A DNA stretch of 64,000 nucleotides from Chloroflexi bacterium OLB13 (GCA_001567485.1 JZRA01000092.1:172987-236986), one strand, 5' to 3'. Counted from the stretch's first letter, positions 16,648 to 25,597 are shown. The notes: generated from the letters alone by a model not told the origin. Made by a program: numbers and translations.

Positions 16648-17952
16648 CTAGCTGCGTGCTTTGATGCTTTCCAGCAGTGCGCGGCTGTCTTTCGTCGGCT
16701 GTAGGTTCATCGATGAAGAGAGCGCTTGTTCCATCACATCATACTGCTGGCGCGCTTCGTGGATCATGCCGAATTCGAGATAGAGCCTAATCACGTCACG
16801 GTGGACATCCTCGCGTTCTGGAGCCTCCCGCGCCGCCCGCGATAGGAATCCGAGCGCGCGGTTCATCTCTCCTTTACGCAAGAAGATCCGGCCCATACCG
16901 GTCAGCGCGACGGCATACAACCGCCGGAGTTCGTCTCTGCGATCGTTCGCCCACGGCTGATTGACCGTCTGCAGGAAGGGCGCGCGGTAGAGATCGATCG
17001 CGCGCTGATACAGCAGTTGTTCGCGGCGGTCGTCCGAGGCCACCAGCGCCTGCTGCACCGCTTCTTGGAACTCCTGCACGTCATAGTGGCGGACAAGTTT
17101 TTCGCTAGCAACGTAGAACCCACTGGTGTACTGCGTGAGTTCATACTGCTTGTCGTCGTCTATCCGGCTGGTCACACGCTCGTTAACTTTCCGCTTGGTG
17201 ACGTGAAATACGTTGGTCGCATCTTTGACGCTCAGATCCGGCCAGAACGCGTGAAAGATCTCATCGCGGGTCACAAGCGGATGATCGATGAGGAAAAAGG
17301 CCAATGTGCGCGGCAGCGTGCCTTCCCACGTCGTGACAGGCTTGCCATTCAGCAGAATGTTGCCACGCCCGAACGCATAGCACTCGAGCTGTGGTCTATC
17401 GTCGGTGTCCACCGTGAACGCCATCGCGCTCTTGCGCGTTTCGACACCGATCACGACCGCATCGCCAGACGCGACCATGTGATCCCACGGGTGACGTGAT
17501 AACATCCGGGCGCTGATCACGAGTTGGAGCTTTTCAGGCAGCGCGCTGACGAACGCCTGCGCCCAATGATTGAACTCGTCGTCAAAGTTGATCTGGTCAA
17601 GATCGTCGAGGTAGAGGATCGTCTCGGACTTGACGACTGCGCCGAGGTCAGAAGCGAGCGCCTCTCCGATATGTGCGGGTATCCGTTCAGCTAAAGCAGC
17701 AGAGGTTTTCTTGCCGAACTTGTCGCCGAGGACGGTGCGAAACTCGTTGAGCATCCCGTCGATCCAATCCACGAGGTTCACGGTCTCGCCGGGGACACGG
17801 TAGTACAGGATGCCGTCCTTGGCCTGATCGAGATAACTGGAGAGGAACTGAGTCTTGAGGTTCGACCACGGGTAGATCAGGACGACCTTCTTCCCTTGCG
17901 TGCGCTGCAGGAAGGCGGAAAGCGAAAATGTGGACGTGGTGAGGTTTCTCAT
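16648..17952 (-). CDS. BTAD-domain transcriptional regulator with degenerate ATPase domain
   Basis: 434 residues from the ATG at 17952, preceded by GGGGGA; an ATG at 17973 is an alternative. The N-terminal ~200 residues follow a STAND/MalT-like ATPase pattern, but the P-loop is absent: where G-x4-GK-[ST] is expected the sequence reads IYPWSNLKTQFLSSYL. A Walker-B-like ILYLDDLDQINFDDE and a sensor-like LQLVISAR remain. Next comes a winged helix (about 200-280: TLPRTLAFFLIDHPLVTRDEIFHAFWPD, VTKRKVNER) and a C-terminal BTAD TPR-like domain (about 285-430, including AVALTGMGRIFLRKGEMNRA). Probably a DNA-binding activator; targets are unknown. It is upstream of and co-directional with trpE. Confidence 0.8.
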   Translation of the reverse strand: MRNLTTSTFSLSAFLQRTQGKKVVLIYPWSNLKTQFLSSYLDQAKDGILYYRVPGETVNLVDWIDGMLNEFRTVLGDKFGKKTSAALAERIPAHIGEALASDLGAVVKSETILYLDDLDQINFDDEFNHWAQAFVSALPEKLQLVISARMLSRHPWDHMVASGDAVVIGVETRKSAMAFTVDTDDRPQLECYAFGRGNILLNGKPVTTWEGTLPRTLAFFLIDHPLVTRDEIFHAFWPDLSVKDATNVFHVTKRKVNERVTSRIDDDKQYELTQYTSGFYVASEKLVRHYDVQEFQEAVQQALVASDDRREQLLYQRAIDLYRAPFLQTVNQPWANDRRDELRRLYAVALTGMGRIFLRKGEMNRALGFLSRAAREAPEREDVHRDVIRLYLEFGMIHEARQQYDVMEQALSSSMNLQPTKDSRALLESIKARS

Positions 17953-18023
17953 TCTACTATCCCCCGGTAACATCGCGATACGAAACAGTTTGTTAGTTTA
18001 TGAAGTGCCGATCTTCTACTGTG

Positions 18024-18029
18024 ATTATA
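18024..18029 (-). promoter_or_regulatory. Consensus -10 element upstream of the BTAD regulator
   Basis: TATAAT on the minus strand, in an AT-rich pocket about 75 bases before the regulator start. No convincing -35 is seen at the right distance, so this is a weak call. Confidence 0.35.
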
Positions 18030-18152
18030 CGTTAACATCAGGTGGCCTAGATGCGCAACTTTAAGTGTTCATTCCGTATAAGACGCTTCACTTCAGCGTT
18101 AGGTTCCCGACCTATCTGTTCAGGCAAATGTATGCGACAAAATCGCTCAGCG

Positions 18153-19421
18153 ATGAACACCTTGTTTAATCAGTATAGTTACATATACGTAATTGAGTTT
18201 AGCTTATGGATTGCGCTGAGTGCAACCCATTGGCTGCCCAGCCCTCAGCGAGATCACTGGGTATTCCTACTGATCCCCGCGATTATACTTTCTACGTATG
18301 ATTTCGTGCATAAAGATCGCTCCGAAACGCTGCATTACCAAAACCGATTAGCGTTCTCTTCGATTGCCCTACTACTTCTATACGCACTGAGCATCTATAC
18401 GGCGCCCTTTACGACACGCGGCTGGATTCTGTTGTACCGGCCGGCGATTGGCCTTTGGATGGTGCTGCGCTTCCCGTATTGGTGGCAGGAACGGGCTGCA
18501 CGAACCTGTGTTAACTGGGTGATTGCCGGCACGGCGCTGCTCGTCTTCATCATGGGATTTACCGCCATCCAATGGACGGGCAAGGCGGCGGTATTTGCGA
18601 GCATCACCGATCATTTCCCGCGCTGGCAGGACTTCGCAGCATGGCCGGGCGGGTTCAATCCGAACGAGTGGGCGGGCGCGGCAGCGTGGATCGCACCTGC
18701 ACTATTCGCGTTGATCCGCTACCGCGTTGTGACCGGTTGGCGCGCGGCGGGGACGACCATCCTATTCGCTGCCCTCACAGCCCTGCTGTTCCTCTCGCAA
18801 AGCCTGTCGGGCATCGCCGGCGCAAGCATCGGTGTGATGTTCGCGCTTGTGCCGCTGAGTCGACTACGGTGGGCGATGGCTGCCGGCGGTGCGCTGCTGC
18901 TGATCGGCAATCTCGCCGTGCTGCTCGCGCCAACACAGAGCGCCGATGCGCTCGCCGCCGTATCGGGACGGCCCAGCATCCACAGCTTGGAACACCGCGC
19001 GGTTATGTGGGAGCGCGCCAATCATATGCTGGCCGATCATCCGTGGACGGGTGTGGGCATCGCGCTCTATCGCAGCCTGCGCGCCGAGTACCCTACCCCC
19101 GGCTACGAGCATGTGCTGCTACCGCACCCGCACAATGAGGCACTTCAATTCGCGACCGATCTCGGAATACCGGGGCTGATCGTGTTCGGCTGGATCGTGC
19201 TGTCGGTAGGCTTGACAGCGCGGCGCGTGATGACGGTCGGATCACGCCGGCACGGCGCGATGGCGGCGGCGCTCTGTGCCGGGCTGCTGAGTCACGCGGT
19301 GTTCGGCCTAACCGACGCCATCCCGATCTGGGATCGATTCGCGATTCTGGGATGGGGGATGCTGGCGCTGCTCGCTGCTGTGGAGCGAGCAGCTACCGCA
19401 CACGGATCGTCGCCTGACTAA
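18153..19421 (+). CDS. O-antigen-ligase-like polytopic membrane protein
   Basis: About 422 residues with some ten hydrophobic segments. The family mark is the C-terminal Wzy_C-type region: RAVMWERANHMLADHPWTGVG, then HPHNEALQFATDLGIPGLIVFGWIV, which fits O-antigen ligase/polymerase proteins that join glycans to lipid-linked acceptors on the outer face of the membrane. The actual glycan is unknown. The ATG at 18153 is the best start (hydrophobic protein begins here); the frame is open back to 18051 with a basic, unlikely leader, and no clear ribosome site is seen. Its 5' end is noticeably more AT-rich than its neighbours. Converges with and overlaps the next gene by 29 bases. Confidence 0.75.
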   Translation: MNTLFNQYSYIYVIEFSLWIALSATHWLPSPQRDHWVFLLIPAIILSTYDFVHKDRSETLHYQNRLAFSSIALLLLYALSIYTAPFTTRGWILLYRPAIGLWMVLRFPYWWQERAARTCVNWVIAGTALLVFIMGFTAIQWTGKAAVFASITDHFPRWQDFAAWPGGFNPNEWAGAAAWIAPALFALIRYRVVTGWRAAGTTILFAALTALLFLSQSLSGIAGASIGVMFALVPLSRLRWAMAAGGALLLIGNLAVLLAPTQSADALAAVSGRPSIHSLEHRAVMWERANHMLADHPWTGVGIALYRSLRAEYPTPGYEHVLLPHPHNEALQFATDLGIPGLIVFGWIVLSVGLTARRVMTVGSRRHGAMAAALCAGLLSHAVFGLTDAIPIWDRFAILGWGMLALLAAVERAATAHGSSPD

Positions 19422-20154
19422 GATACGCCACCACCTGCGAAACTGCGTGTGCGTACATCGCGGTCTCGGTCACTGTGAGCAGGTCGCGCGAGATGTACTG
19501 CCACAGCGCGTCATGCATCCGGCCGGGATCATCCAGCAAGGCGCGCAGGTCGGCCGGTGTGCGGCCCGCCCGCGGCCCAAAGATGTCCAGGGTGAGGCTG
19601 CGCCCCCCCGGAAGGAGCTGTTTAGCGACGAGATCGCGCCAGCGCATCAAGTCGGGATCGGGCAAGAACGGTGTCCACGCCCGCGGACAGGCCGAGATCA
19701 GCGCCTCGCCCCGCCCCGCGGCGATCGTCTGAAGGTCGCGCTCGTCCATCACGATCAAGATGACATGCAGCATCACCCACCGATGCTGCTGCGTGGCCCA
19801 GTCACGACTGATAAAGTGCGGCCCGACCATCTGCCGCGACCAGATTTCGTCCATCGCCAGATGGCCGACATATCCCGCGACGAATGCAGCGTGGGCGTCG
19901 TCATACGGCATCCACAGGGATGGGTTGAGGCGCATCATCGCTTCCCACGGCATCTCGTCCGTCATGGACTGTGAGTACTCGTAGAAATGGGTGGCCGCAC
20001 GCGGCGCCCCCGCTTCGATGCGCGCGTCTGCAGCGATACTGCCCAGCAGGAACGCGCCCAGTTCGCGATGCAGCAGCGACCGTTGATTGGCGGCGAGTGT
20101 CGGCTCTTCGAGGAGCCGTTGAGCGACGGCAAGATGGCTGAACGGCGTGGGCAT
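19393..20154 (-). CDS. Zinc-dependent phospholipase C-like protein
   Basis: 253 residues. The N-terminus PTPFSHLAVAQRLL, then GAFLLGSIAADAR, THFYEYSQSM and GYVGHLAMDEIW, reproduces the His/Asp pattern of the all-helical Zn-dependent phospholipase C/D family, where these residues bind zinc. No signal peptide is visible, so a cytoplasmic location is likely and phospholipase activity is doubtful; many bacterial members are uncharacterised. Twelve bases follow the ATPase gene upstream, so it is probably the last cistron of the ltaE-CPBP-ATPase run. Its 3' end overlaps the convergent membrane protein. Confidence 0.6.
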   Translation of the reverse strand: MPTPFSHLAVAQRLLEEPTLAANQRSLLHRELGAFLLGSIAADARIEAGAPRAATHFYEYSQSMTDEMPWEAMMRLNPSLWMPYDDAHAAFVAGYVGHLAMDEIWSRQMVGPHFISRDWATQQHRWVMLHVILIVMDERDLQTIAAGRGEALISACPRAWTPFLPDPDLMRWRDLVAKQLLPGGRSLTLDIFGPRAGRTPADLRALLDDPGRMHDALWQYISRDLLTVTETAMYAHAVSQVVAYLSQATIRVR

Positions 20155-20166
20155 GCGACGATTGTA

Positions 20167-22752
20167 TCACGCAAAGGCGGGTAGAAGCACCCTCTGACCG
20201 TCGAGAGCCATCATCCAATTCGGCTGCCACCCGATGCCGAACACTTCGAGGTAGATGTCCTTTTTCAGCGGCGAGATGGGTGAAACCTGCGTCTGCTCGA
20301 CCGCCTGCGCCCATCGTTCGCCGGCCTCACGTAGTGCAGTTTCGTACTCCGCTTCGAGTTCTCCCATCTGCCGTTCGATGTCGTCAATCGAGTACTTGCT
20401 CTCGTTGAGTCGTTCGTCAGTCATCGTCCGGTAGCGCGACGCGCGGCTCATACGCGACACGGTGTAGGTCGTGCGGCCGCGCATCAAGCTCAACAAGCTT
20501 TCGCCGACCGTGAACATTTCTTCCCGCCGGCGCGCAGCGAGTTCACGCTCTTCGGAACGCAGCTCGACATACTTGCGCCGCTTGCGTTCTTCGAGACGAT
20601 CCATCGCCGTCGCGAATTTCTGGTTGATCTTGTCGATTTCCTCGTCGCGCTTCTCGCGGGCCGCCTGCTTGACGCGCGCTTCAAACGCGCCGGGCGGCTC
20701 ATCCGGATCGGCATATACCTTCAGCACCGGATTCAGTCGGACGTTCAAGCGCGCCGTGCCATACAGCATATCGATGAAGTCGCGCTTTAACTCAGTGATG
20801 CGCTTGCTGTCGGCCATACCGTTCGTGATCGGCAGGTAATACGCGACCCCCTCCCACGGCTGGGAAGCGAGCATCTCCATGCTGACCGGTTCGGCGGCGA
20901 AGTTCTCCCACTGCACAAGGCCGGCGCGCTCAAGCTCCGGCACAAAGTAGGCGAACGATCGCGCCGTGTATACGTTGGCGCGCTTGTCGGCAAAACGTAC
21001 AGACGCCTGCGCAGTCAGCACCGGACGATACACCAGCAGCGGTTGACTGGTCATTCGAGCACGCATGCCATTGGCGCTGTCATAGTTGGCGACCGCCTGC
21101 TGCGCAGCGATAGTGGCCGGGAAGAAATACTGCACGATCGCGGCGGGAAGCGGCGGCGGAGCGGACAGCAGCCCATTCGACGGCTGTGCGCTTGACGACG
21201 CGGGCGGAGGCGGACTGGCGGCTAGGGCGGCGGGCTGCGCGGCGAACGCCCCCGGCGGTGGCGGCATCGCCGGGCTGCTGGGCGGGGGGGCGAACATCGG
21301 CCGGGGCGGCGTCGCCCGCGGCGCAGCAGGAGGTAGGGCCTCACGCTGCGGCTGCATCAGGGTCATTACCTGCTGTCGTGTCAGCGGGCCGCGCAGATAG
21401 CTCATCGCCCAACGGCTGTGCACCATGACGCTGCCGTCCGAATCATGGACGTTGCGCATCACGAACACGCGCGGCGGGATTTCCGCGATAAGCTGTTCGA
21501 CCTCGCTCATGTCCAACCCGCCCTCGCTCAACGCTTGCAGGCCAGAGCGGACGCGTTCACGATCCTGATCGCTCTGCAACCTTCCGATGAACCACGTTCC
21601 GGCGTTGGTTAACCCCTTGTAGTCAAGATCGCCCGGATTCTGCGTCGAGAGGATGAGGCCGAGGCCATACGCGCGCGCCTGCTTCAGCAGAGTCATCAGC
21701 GGCGACTTGGTCGGCGGATTACGCGGATACGGCGGGAAATAGCCGTACAGCTCGTCAATGTACAACAGGGCGCGCAGCGATGTTGTGCCGCTCTGCTGGC
21801 GCATCCAGCCGATCATACTCTCCAGCAGCAGCGTCATGATGAACATGCGCTCGGCATCGGGCAGATGCGCAAGATAGAAGATGCTCACGCGCGGCCGGCC
21901 GTTCGACTGATACAGCAGGCGTTGGATGTCGAGCGGTTCGCCGTTCGTCCATGACTTGAACGACGGCGCGGCGATGATATTGTTCAGGGCCATCGCCAAC
22001 TTCGAGCGCTGCCGCTCGCTGATCGCCTGATCCACGGTCAGCGCGCCGAGCATGGTGAACGGCGGCGTCTTGACCTGCGCGATCAGATCGAGCAGCGTCA
22101 CGTCGCGGCCAGCCTGCCAGTTATGCTCAAAGATATTCGCGATCAAGACGTGTTCGACATCCTTGACCGGCTCGGCGGTAATGCCGATCAGCGCGAGGAG
22201 CGCCGTGGTCACGGCATTGATCTTCTCGCGCAGGAATTCTTCGTTACCAGCCCAGCCCCCTTGCGGAGCAGCGAGCGACGCCACGATGCTCACCGGCAGG
22301 CCCGTGTCGGAACCCGGCGTATAGATGCTGTAGCGGGTCGCCATCTTCAGCCAACGAATGCGGTCAGGCACGATTCCCCAGTCGGCAAGCCCCGCCTTCC
22401 AGCGCCTCGCCTCATCGCTGGCGAACTGCCCCACGCTCATATTGGCGCGCCGCGCATCGTCGACGTTGACCCACGGCTCAAACTCGGCCGGGGATTGATC
22501 GGGGAACGACAGCAGCAGGTTGGTGATGTCGCCTTTCGGGTCGATGATGATCGCCGGCACATCGTCGAGGATGGCTTCCTCAAGCATCGTGATGCACAAG
22601 CCCGTCTTACCGCTGCCAGTCATCCCCAGCACGACCGCGTGTGTCGTCAAGTCGCGGCTGTCGTAGTAGACGACGTTGTCGGTCAACCGGCTGGACTGCG
22701 GGTCAAACTGTCGGCCGAGGTAGAACGTCGTCGGTGCTTCGATGAATTTCAT
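20167..22752 (-). CDS. HerA/VirB4-like ATPase with proline-rich linker and coiled-coil C-terminus
   Basis: 861 residues. The N-terminal ~470 residues form a HerA/FtsK-superfamily ATPase: Walker A GMTGSGKTGLC at about 43-53, IIIDPKGDITNLL, Walker B LLYIDELYGYFPPYP and sensor-like LGLILSTQNPGDLDYKGLTNAGTWFIGRL. Then come an Ala/Pro-rich linker (roughly residues 470-540), a globular segment and a charged helical stretch (IDKINQKFATAMDRLEERKRRK and on) predicted coiled coil. The last residues, IGWQPNWMMAL, are aromatic. Such ATPases pump DNA or protein; no partner nuclease (NurA) or secretion gene is adjacent, so the substrate is unknown. Second-to-last gene of a four-gene run. Confidence 0.75.
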   Translation of the reverse strand: MKFIEAPTTFYLGRQFDPQSSRLTDNVVYYDSRDLTTHAVVLGMTGSGKTGLCITMLEEAILDDVPAIIIDPKGDITNLLLSFPDQSPAEFEPWVNVDDARRANMSVGQFASDEARRWKAGLADWGIVPDRIRWLKMATRYSIYTPGSDTGLPVSIVASLAAPQGGWAGNEEFLREKINAVTTALLALIGITAEPVKDVEHVLIANIFEHNWQAGRDVTLLDLIAQVKTPPFTMLGALTVDQAISERQRSKLAMALNNIIAAPSFKSWTNGEPLDIQRLLYQSNGRPRVSIFYLAHLPDAERMFIMTLLLESMIGWMRQQSGTTSLRALLYIDELYGYFPPYPRNPPTKSPLMTLLKQARAYGLGLILSTQNPGDLDYKGLTNAGTWFIGRLQSDQDRERVRSGLQALSEGGLDMSEVEQLIAEIPPRVFVMRNVHDSDGSVMVHSRWAMSYLRGPLTRQQVMTLMQPQREALPPAAPRATPPRPMFAPPPSSPAMPPPPGAFAAQPAALAASPPPPASSSAQPSNGLLSAPPPLPAAIVQYFFPATIAAQQAVANYDSANGMRARMTSQPLLVYRPVLTAQASVRFADKRANVYTARSFAYFVPELERAGLVQWENFAAEPVSMEMLASQPWEGVAYYLPITNGMADSKRITELKRDFIDMLYGTARLNVRLNPVLKVYADPDEPPGAFEARVKQAAREKRDEEIDKINQKFATAMDRLEERKRRKYVELRSEERELAARRREEMFTVGESLLSLMRGRTTYTVSRMSRASRYRTMTDERLNESKYSIDDIERQMGELEAEYETALREAGERWAQAVEQTQVSPISPLKKDIYLEVFGIGWQPNWMMALDGQRVLLPAFA

Positions 22753-22827
22753 CGGGCAAACTCCGTCTCAAGCGGCAATCATCACTCAAATGTTCTGATA
22801 GGCAGTATAGCACATCGAGCGTCGCGG

Positions 22828-23571
22828 TCACGACGTAAAGTACGGCACGAAAAACACGACGATATTAGCGACGATCTGCGTGATCCACGCCGCTGCCATG
22901 CCGTTGCGGGTTCGCACATAGCCGTACATGATGTTGAGCAGCACGAGCATCAGCGTGATGATGACCGCGACCAGTGGAAAGGCGGCGATGTCGAGCAGCG
23001 GAAGATACAGGATGAACGACCAGAACGCGCTCATGATGGCGACCATCCAGAACGCGCGCGACCCGTGCAATATCCCCCGGAAGAACAGTGTCTCGGCCAG
23101 CGGCATCACAAAGACCAGAAACGCCAGCAGCTCACCCGCCGTCATGTCGCCGAACATGCGCCGCACAGCGCCGCCCAGCAGCCCGCTGCCGAACAACAGC
23201 ACCGGCACGCCGATCAGCAGGCCAAACCCAACGCCCCACACGACGTTCTCCGGGTTCTCACGCCCAATCGGCTTGAGGTTCCCCAACAGCCACGCAGTCA
23301 CGCCAAACACGGCCAGCACACCCCAACTCAGCGTATAACGCAGGGCGGGATCGCCGGTGCCGATCAGCGGTGCAAGCCCGATGCTGACGGCCAACGCCAG
23401 CAGAAAACCGAAGGTCGGATCGCCGGTCGTGCTGCGGTATTGGCGAAGCGGTAGCTCTGGCTCGTCCGGAGGCTCTTGCTGATCGTACGGCTCATCATAC
23501 GGTTCGCCGTGCGAATCGTCATAGGCGGATTCCGGGTATGGATCCGGCGAAGGATCGTCGTACGGCGTCAT
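22828..23571 (-). CDS. CPBP-family intramembrane metalloprotease-like protein
   Basis: 247 residues. A ~45-residue acidic, Tyr/Pro/Asp-rich cytoplasmic tail precedes six to seven hydrophobic segments. The CPBP/ABI signature is seen as LAETLFFRGILHG (the glutamate/arginine motif, with a single Glu where the classical family has EE), followed by FWSFILYLPL in the position of the second motif, where the usual His is not evident. This could mean altered activity. The start overlaps the ltaE stop by 4 bases, so the two are translationally coupled. Family role: processing of prenylated or membrane proteins; the substrate here is unknown. Confidence 0.65.
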   Translation of the reverse strand: MTPYDDPSPDPYPESAYDDSHGEPYDEPYDQQEPPDEPELPLRQYRSTTGDPTFGFLLALAVSIGLAPLIGTGDPALRYTLSWGVLAVFGVTAWLLGNLKPIGRENPENVVWGVGFGLLIGVPVLLFGSGLLGGAVRRMFGDMTAGELLAFLVFVMPLAETLFFRGILHGSRAFWMVAIMSAFWSFILYLPLLDIAAFPLVAVIITLMLVLLNIMYGYVRTRNGMAAAWITQIVANIVVFFVPYFTS

Positions 23572-24617
23572 GCCAGTAGTTCCTGTACGGCCCCGAGCGT
23601 CTGCTCAATGCGCTCAGGCGTGATCCAGTAGTGCGTCACGGCCCTGAACGTGCGCTTGAAGCCGGGGTATGGGCGCATCAAGATGTTGTGCTCACGCTGA
23701 AGCCGCGCAACAAACTCGTCGGGTGTCACTGGCGCGCTGTCCAGCAGGTCAAACATCACGAAATTTGTCTTGACGCGGCTGAGGTCGACGTGGATATGCG
23801 GGATCGTGGACAGGCCCTGCGCAAGCGTGCGCGCATTGGCATGATCCTCCGGGATGCGGCCGATCATCTCACGGATGGCGACCAGCCCGGCCGCGGCGAT
23901 CACGCCCACCTGCCGCATACCGCCGCCGAGGATCTTCCGCACGCGGCGCGCCTCGTCGATAAACGCGCGGTCGCCTACGATAATCGACCCGACAGGCGCG
24001 CACAGCCCCTTGCTCAGACAAAACGTCATCGAGTCGGCATCCGCTACGAGGTCTTTGGCGGAAACACCCAGCGCGGCGGCAGCATTGAAGATACGCGCGC
24101 CGTCGATGTGCAGCTTGAGCTTGTGCTCGCGGGCGATCTCCGCCACCGCGCGCGTGTATTCCGCGCTGACCGGCATTCCGCCGACCGTGCCCTGTGTGTT
24201 TTCCAGCGCAATCAGTTTGGTACGTGGAAAGTGGATGTTGTTGCCGCGCACGGCGCGCCGGATGTCGTCCAGCGCCAGCGTGCCGTCGGGATGCACCGGC
24301 ACGGTATGCGGGATAACGCCGCCCAACGCTGCGATGCCCCCGGCTTCGTACACGAACGTGTGCGCCTTATCACCGAGGATCACTTCATCGCCGCGCCCGC
24401 AGTGAACGAGCACCGACACGAGGTTGCCCTGCGTGCCGCTGGACACGAACAGCCCTGCTTCTTTTCCGCACAGCGCCGCAGACTCAGCCTCTAAGGCGTG
24501 GACAGTCGGGTCTTCGTCGTAGACATCGTCCCCAACGGCCGCGTTGTACATCGCCTCACGCATCTTGGGCGTCGGATGACTGACCGTATCACTGCGAAAA
24601 TCAATCGTGTCCACCAT
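23568..24617 (-). CDS. ltaE: Low-specificity L-threonine aldolase
   Basis: PLP enzyme cleaving L-threonine or L-allo-threonine to glycine and acetaldehyde. 349 residues. Seen: DFRSDTVSHPTPKMREAM at the N-terminus, GDDVYDEDPTV, FVSSGTQGNL, LENTQGTVGG, LHIDGARIFNAA and the PLP lysine in FCLSKGLCAPVGS near residue 200, then RVRKILGGGMRQVG. Expressed from a promoter at 24669-24696; first gene of the run leading to the CPBP protein and ATPase, with no evident metabolic link to them. Confidence 0.93.
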   Translation of the reverse strand: MVDTIDFRSDTVSHPTPKMREAMYNAAVGDDVYDEDPTVHALEAESAALCGKEAGLFVSSGTQGNLVSVLVHCGRGDEVILGDKAHTFVYEAGGIAALGGVIPHTVPVHPDGTLALDDIRRAVRGNNIHFPRTKLIALENTQGTVGGMPVSAEYTRAVAEIAREHKLKLHIDGARIFNAAAALGVSAKDLVADADSMTFCLSKGLCAPVGSIIVGDRAFIDEARRVRKILGGGMRQVGVIAAAGLVAIREMIGRIPEDHANARTLAQGLSTIPHIHVDLSRVKTNFVMFDLLDSAPVTPDEFVARLQREHNILMRPYPGFKRTFRAVTHYWITPERIEQTLGAVQELLA

Positions 24618-24668
24618 GCACTCCCCTCGCCGTGCCCGCGCTGTTTCGCCTGTGGTGATAACGCCCCA

Positions 24669-24696
24669 ATGATAAGCGAAACGGGCGTTCCATCAA
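24669..24696 (-). promoter_or_regulatory. Predicted promoter of the ltaE run
   Basis: Minus-strand TTGATG (24696-24691), 16-base spacer, TATCAT (24674-24669). A start near 24662 leaves a 45-base leader before ltaE. Confidence 0.55.
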
Positions 24697-24786
24697 CCCG
24701 CACACTGCGATCCGACATTCTCATGCCGCGCCAAGTTAGGATGGGTACGGTTATGAACGTGATCTCATGTCACAGGAGAACTTTGA

Positions 24787-25074
24787 ATGCAAAACGGCAC
24801 GATCGATATCGAACTGATCTACTGCGCCCCGTGTGGTTATCAGGATCGCGCGCTTGAACTCGTGCAAGAAGTCATCAGGATACGCGAGCTGGAGTACCAC
24901 ATCCGGTCATTCCGCCTTGTGCCGGGCAGCAAAGGCATCTTCGACGTCCTCGTTAACGGCGAAAAGGTGTTCAGCAAGCACGACGCCGGCAGGCACGCCG
25001 AACCGGGCGAGTGCCTGTCGCTGATCGACTCTAAAGTGAAGGCGTTGGTCGGGCAATCCACAACGCCGGCGTAG
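24787..25074 (+). CDS. SelW/SelT/Rdx-family thioredoxin-fold protein (Cys form)
   Basis: 95 residues. IELIYCAPCGYQDRALELVQEV carries the CxxC redox motif of the Rdx family after the first strand; the rest (SFRLVPGSKGIFDVLVNGEKVFSK, then GRHAEPGEC) matches the family's strand layout and ending. The motif is Cys-Ala-Pro-Cys, without selenocysteine. AGGAG eight bases upstream fixes the ATG. A thiol redox role is expected from the fold; partners are unknown. Monocistronic, convergent with the tail-tube-like gene. Confidence 0.85.
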   Translation: MQNGTIDIELIYCAPCGYQDRALELVQEVIRIRELEYHIRSFRLVPGSKGIFDVLVNGEKVFSKHDAGRHAEPGECLSLIDSKVKALVGQSTTPA

Positions 25075-25102
25075 GCTCAGGCGGGACGGGTCGCAGGCGG
25101 GG

Positions 25103-25495
25103 CTAGGCCAGCCACTCGTGCGTGACCGATCCGTAATGCAGCACGATGCGCTCTTCAACCATTTCTGACGACGCGGTGTCGAAGTCCGAGTAGGTGACGG
25201 ACTGCACATGTGCATCGGAGTAGACCCACTTCCGCGTCGGCACGCCGTCGTCAACAGCGATGACCGAGATAGTGCGGGTCGGGGCTTTTCCGACCGCGTT
25301 CAACGTGTCCTTGAGCCACTTGTTGAACGACGAGTTCGGATCGCGCTGGACCATTTTGGTGATGACCAGCGGCGTGTCCACGGTCGTCTTGAACAGAGTC
25401 AGCCCGGAAACGCGAAACACCCCGGCAACAGGAGTACCGTCCAGTTCAACCGCAAATTCGTTAGCAACCAAACTGTCGACAACTTGTTCGCTCAT
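25103..25495 (-). CDS. Phage tail tube (gp19)-like protein, isolated
   Basis: 130 residues. The N-terminal EFAVELDGTPVAGVFRVSGL, the central FNKWLKDTLNAVGKAPTRTISVIAVDDG, the VPTRKWVYSDAHVQSVTYSDFD strand and the closing EERIVLHYGSVTHEWL follow the pattern of gp19/Hcp-type inner-tube proteins of contractile tails and extracellular injection systems. No sheath, baseplate, spike, or AAA+ gene lies nearby, so it is either an orphan or a domesticated tube-fold protein. Weak similarity only; could be an unrelated beta-rich protein. Divergent from polX. Confidence 0.6.
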   Translation of the reverse strand: MSEQVVDSLVANEFAVELDGTPVAGVFRVSGLTLFKTTVDTPLVITKMVQRDPNSSFNKWLKDTLNAVGKAPTRTISVIAVDDGVPTRKWVYSDAHVQSVTYSDFDTASSEMVEERIVLHYGSVTHEWLA

Positions 25496-25591
25496 GCACG
25501 TGACCCTTTCGCTGTGTAGACCGGTTTAGGAGCGAGTATAACACCCCATGCCGTTCCGTGCGCAAAACCGCACAACCGTTCGGAAAACTGG

Positions 25592-25597
25592 TATAAT
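25592..25597 (+). promoter_or_regulatory. Extended -10 promoter of polX
   Basis: TGGTATAAT gives a consensus -10 with the TGn extension; CGCACA 17 bases upstream is a poor -35. The start codon follows about 33 bases later. Confidence 0.55.

Noticed and set aside
24787..25074. Selenoprotein W
   Set aside because: The redox motif is CAPC with ordinary Cys codons; no in-frame TGA.
25103..25495. Prophage
   Set aside because: Only one tail-like gene is present; no integrase, capsid, terminase, att-like repeats or composition shift nearby.
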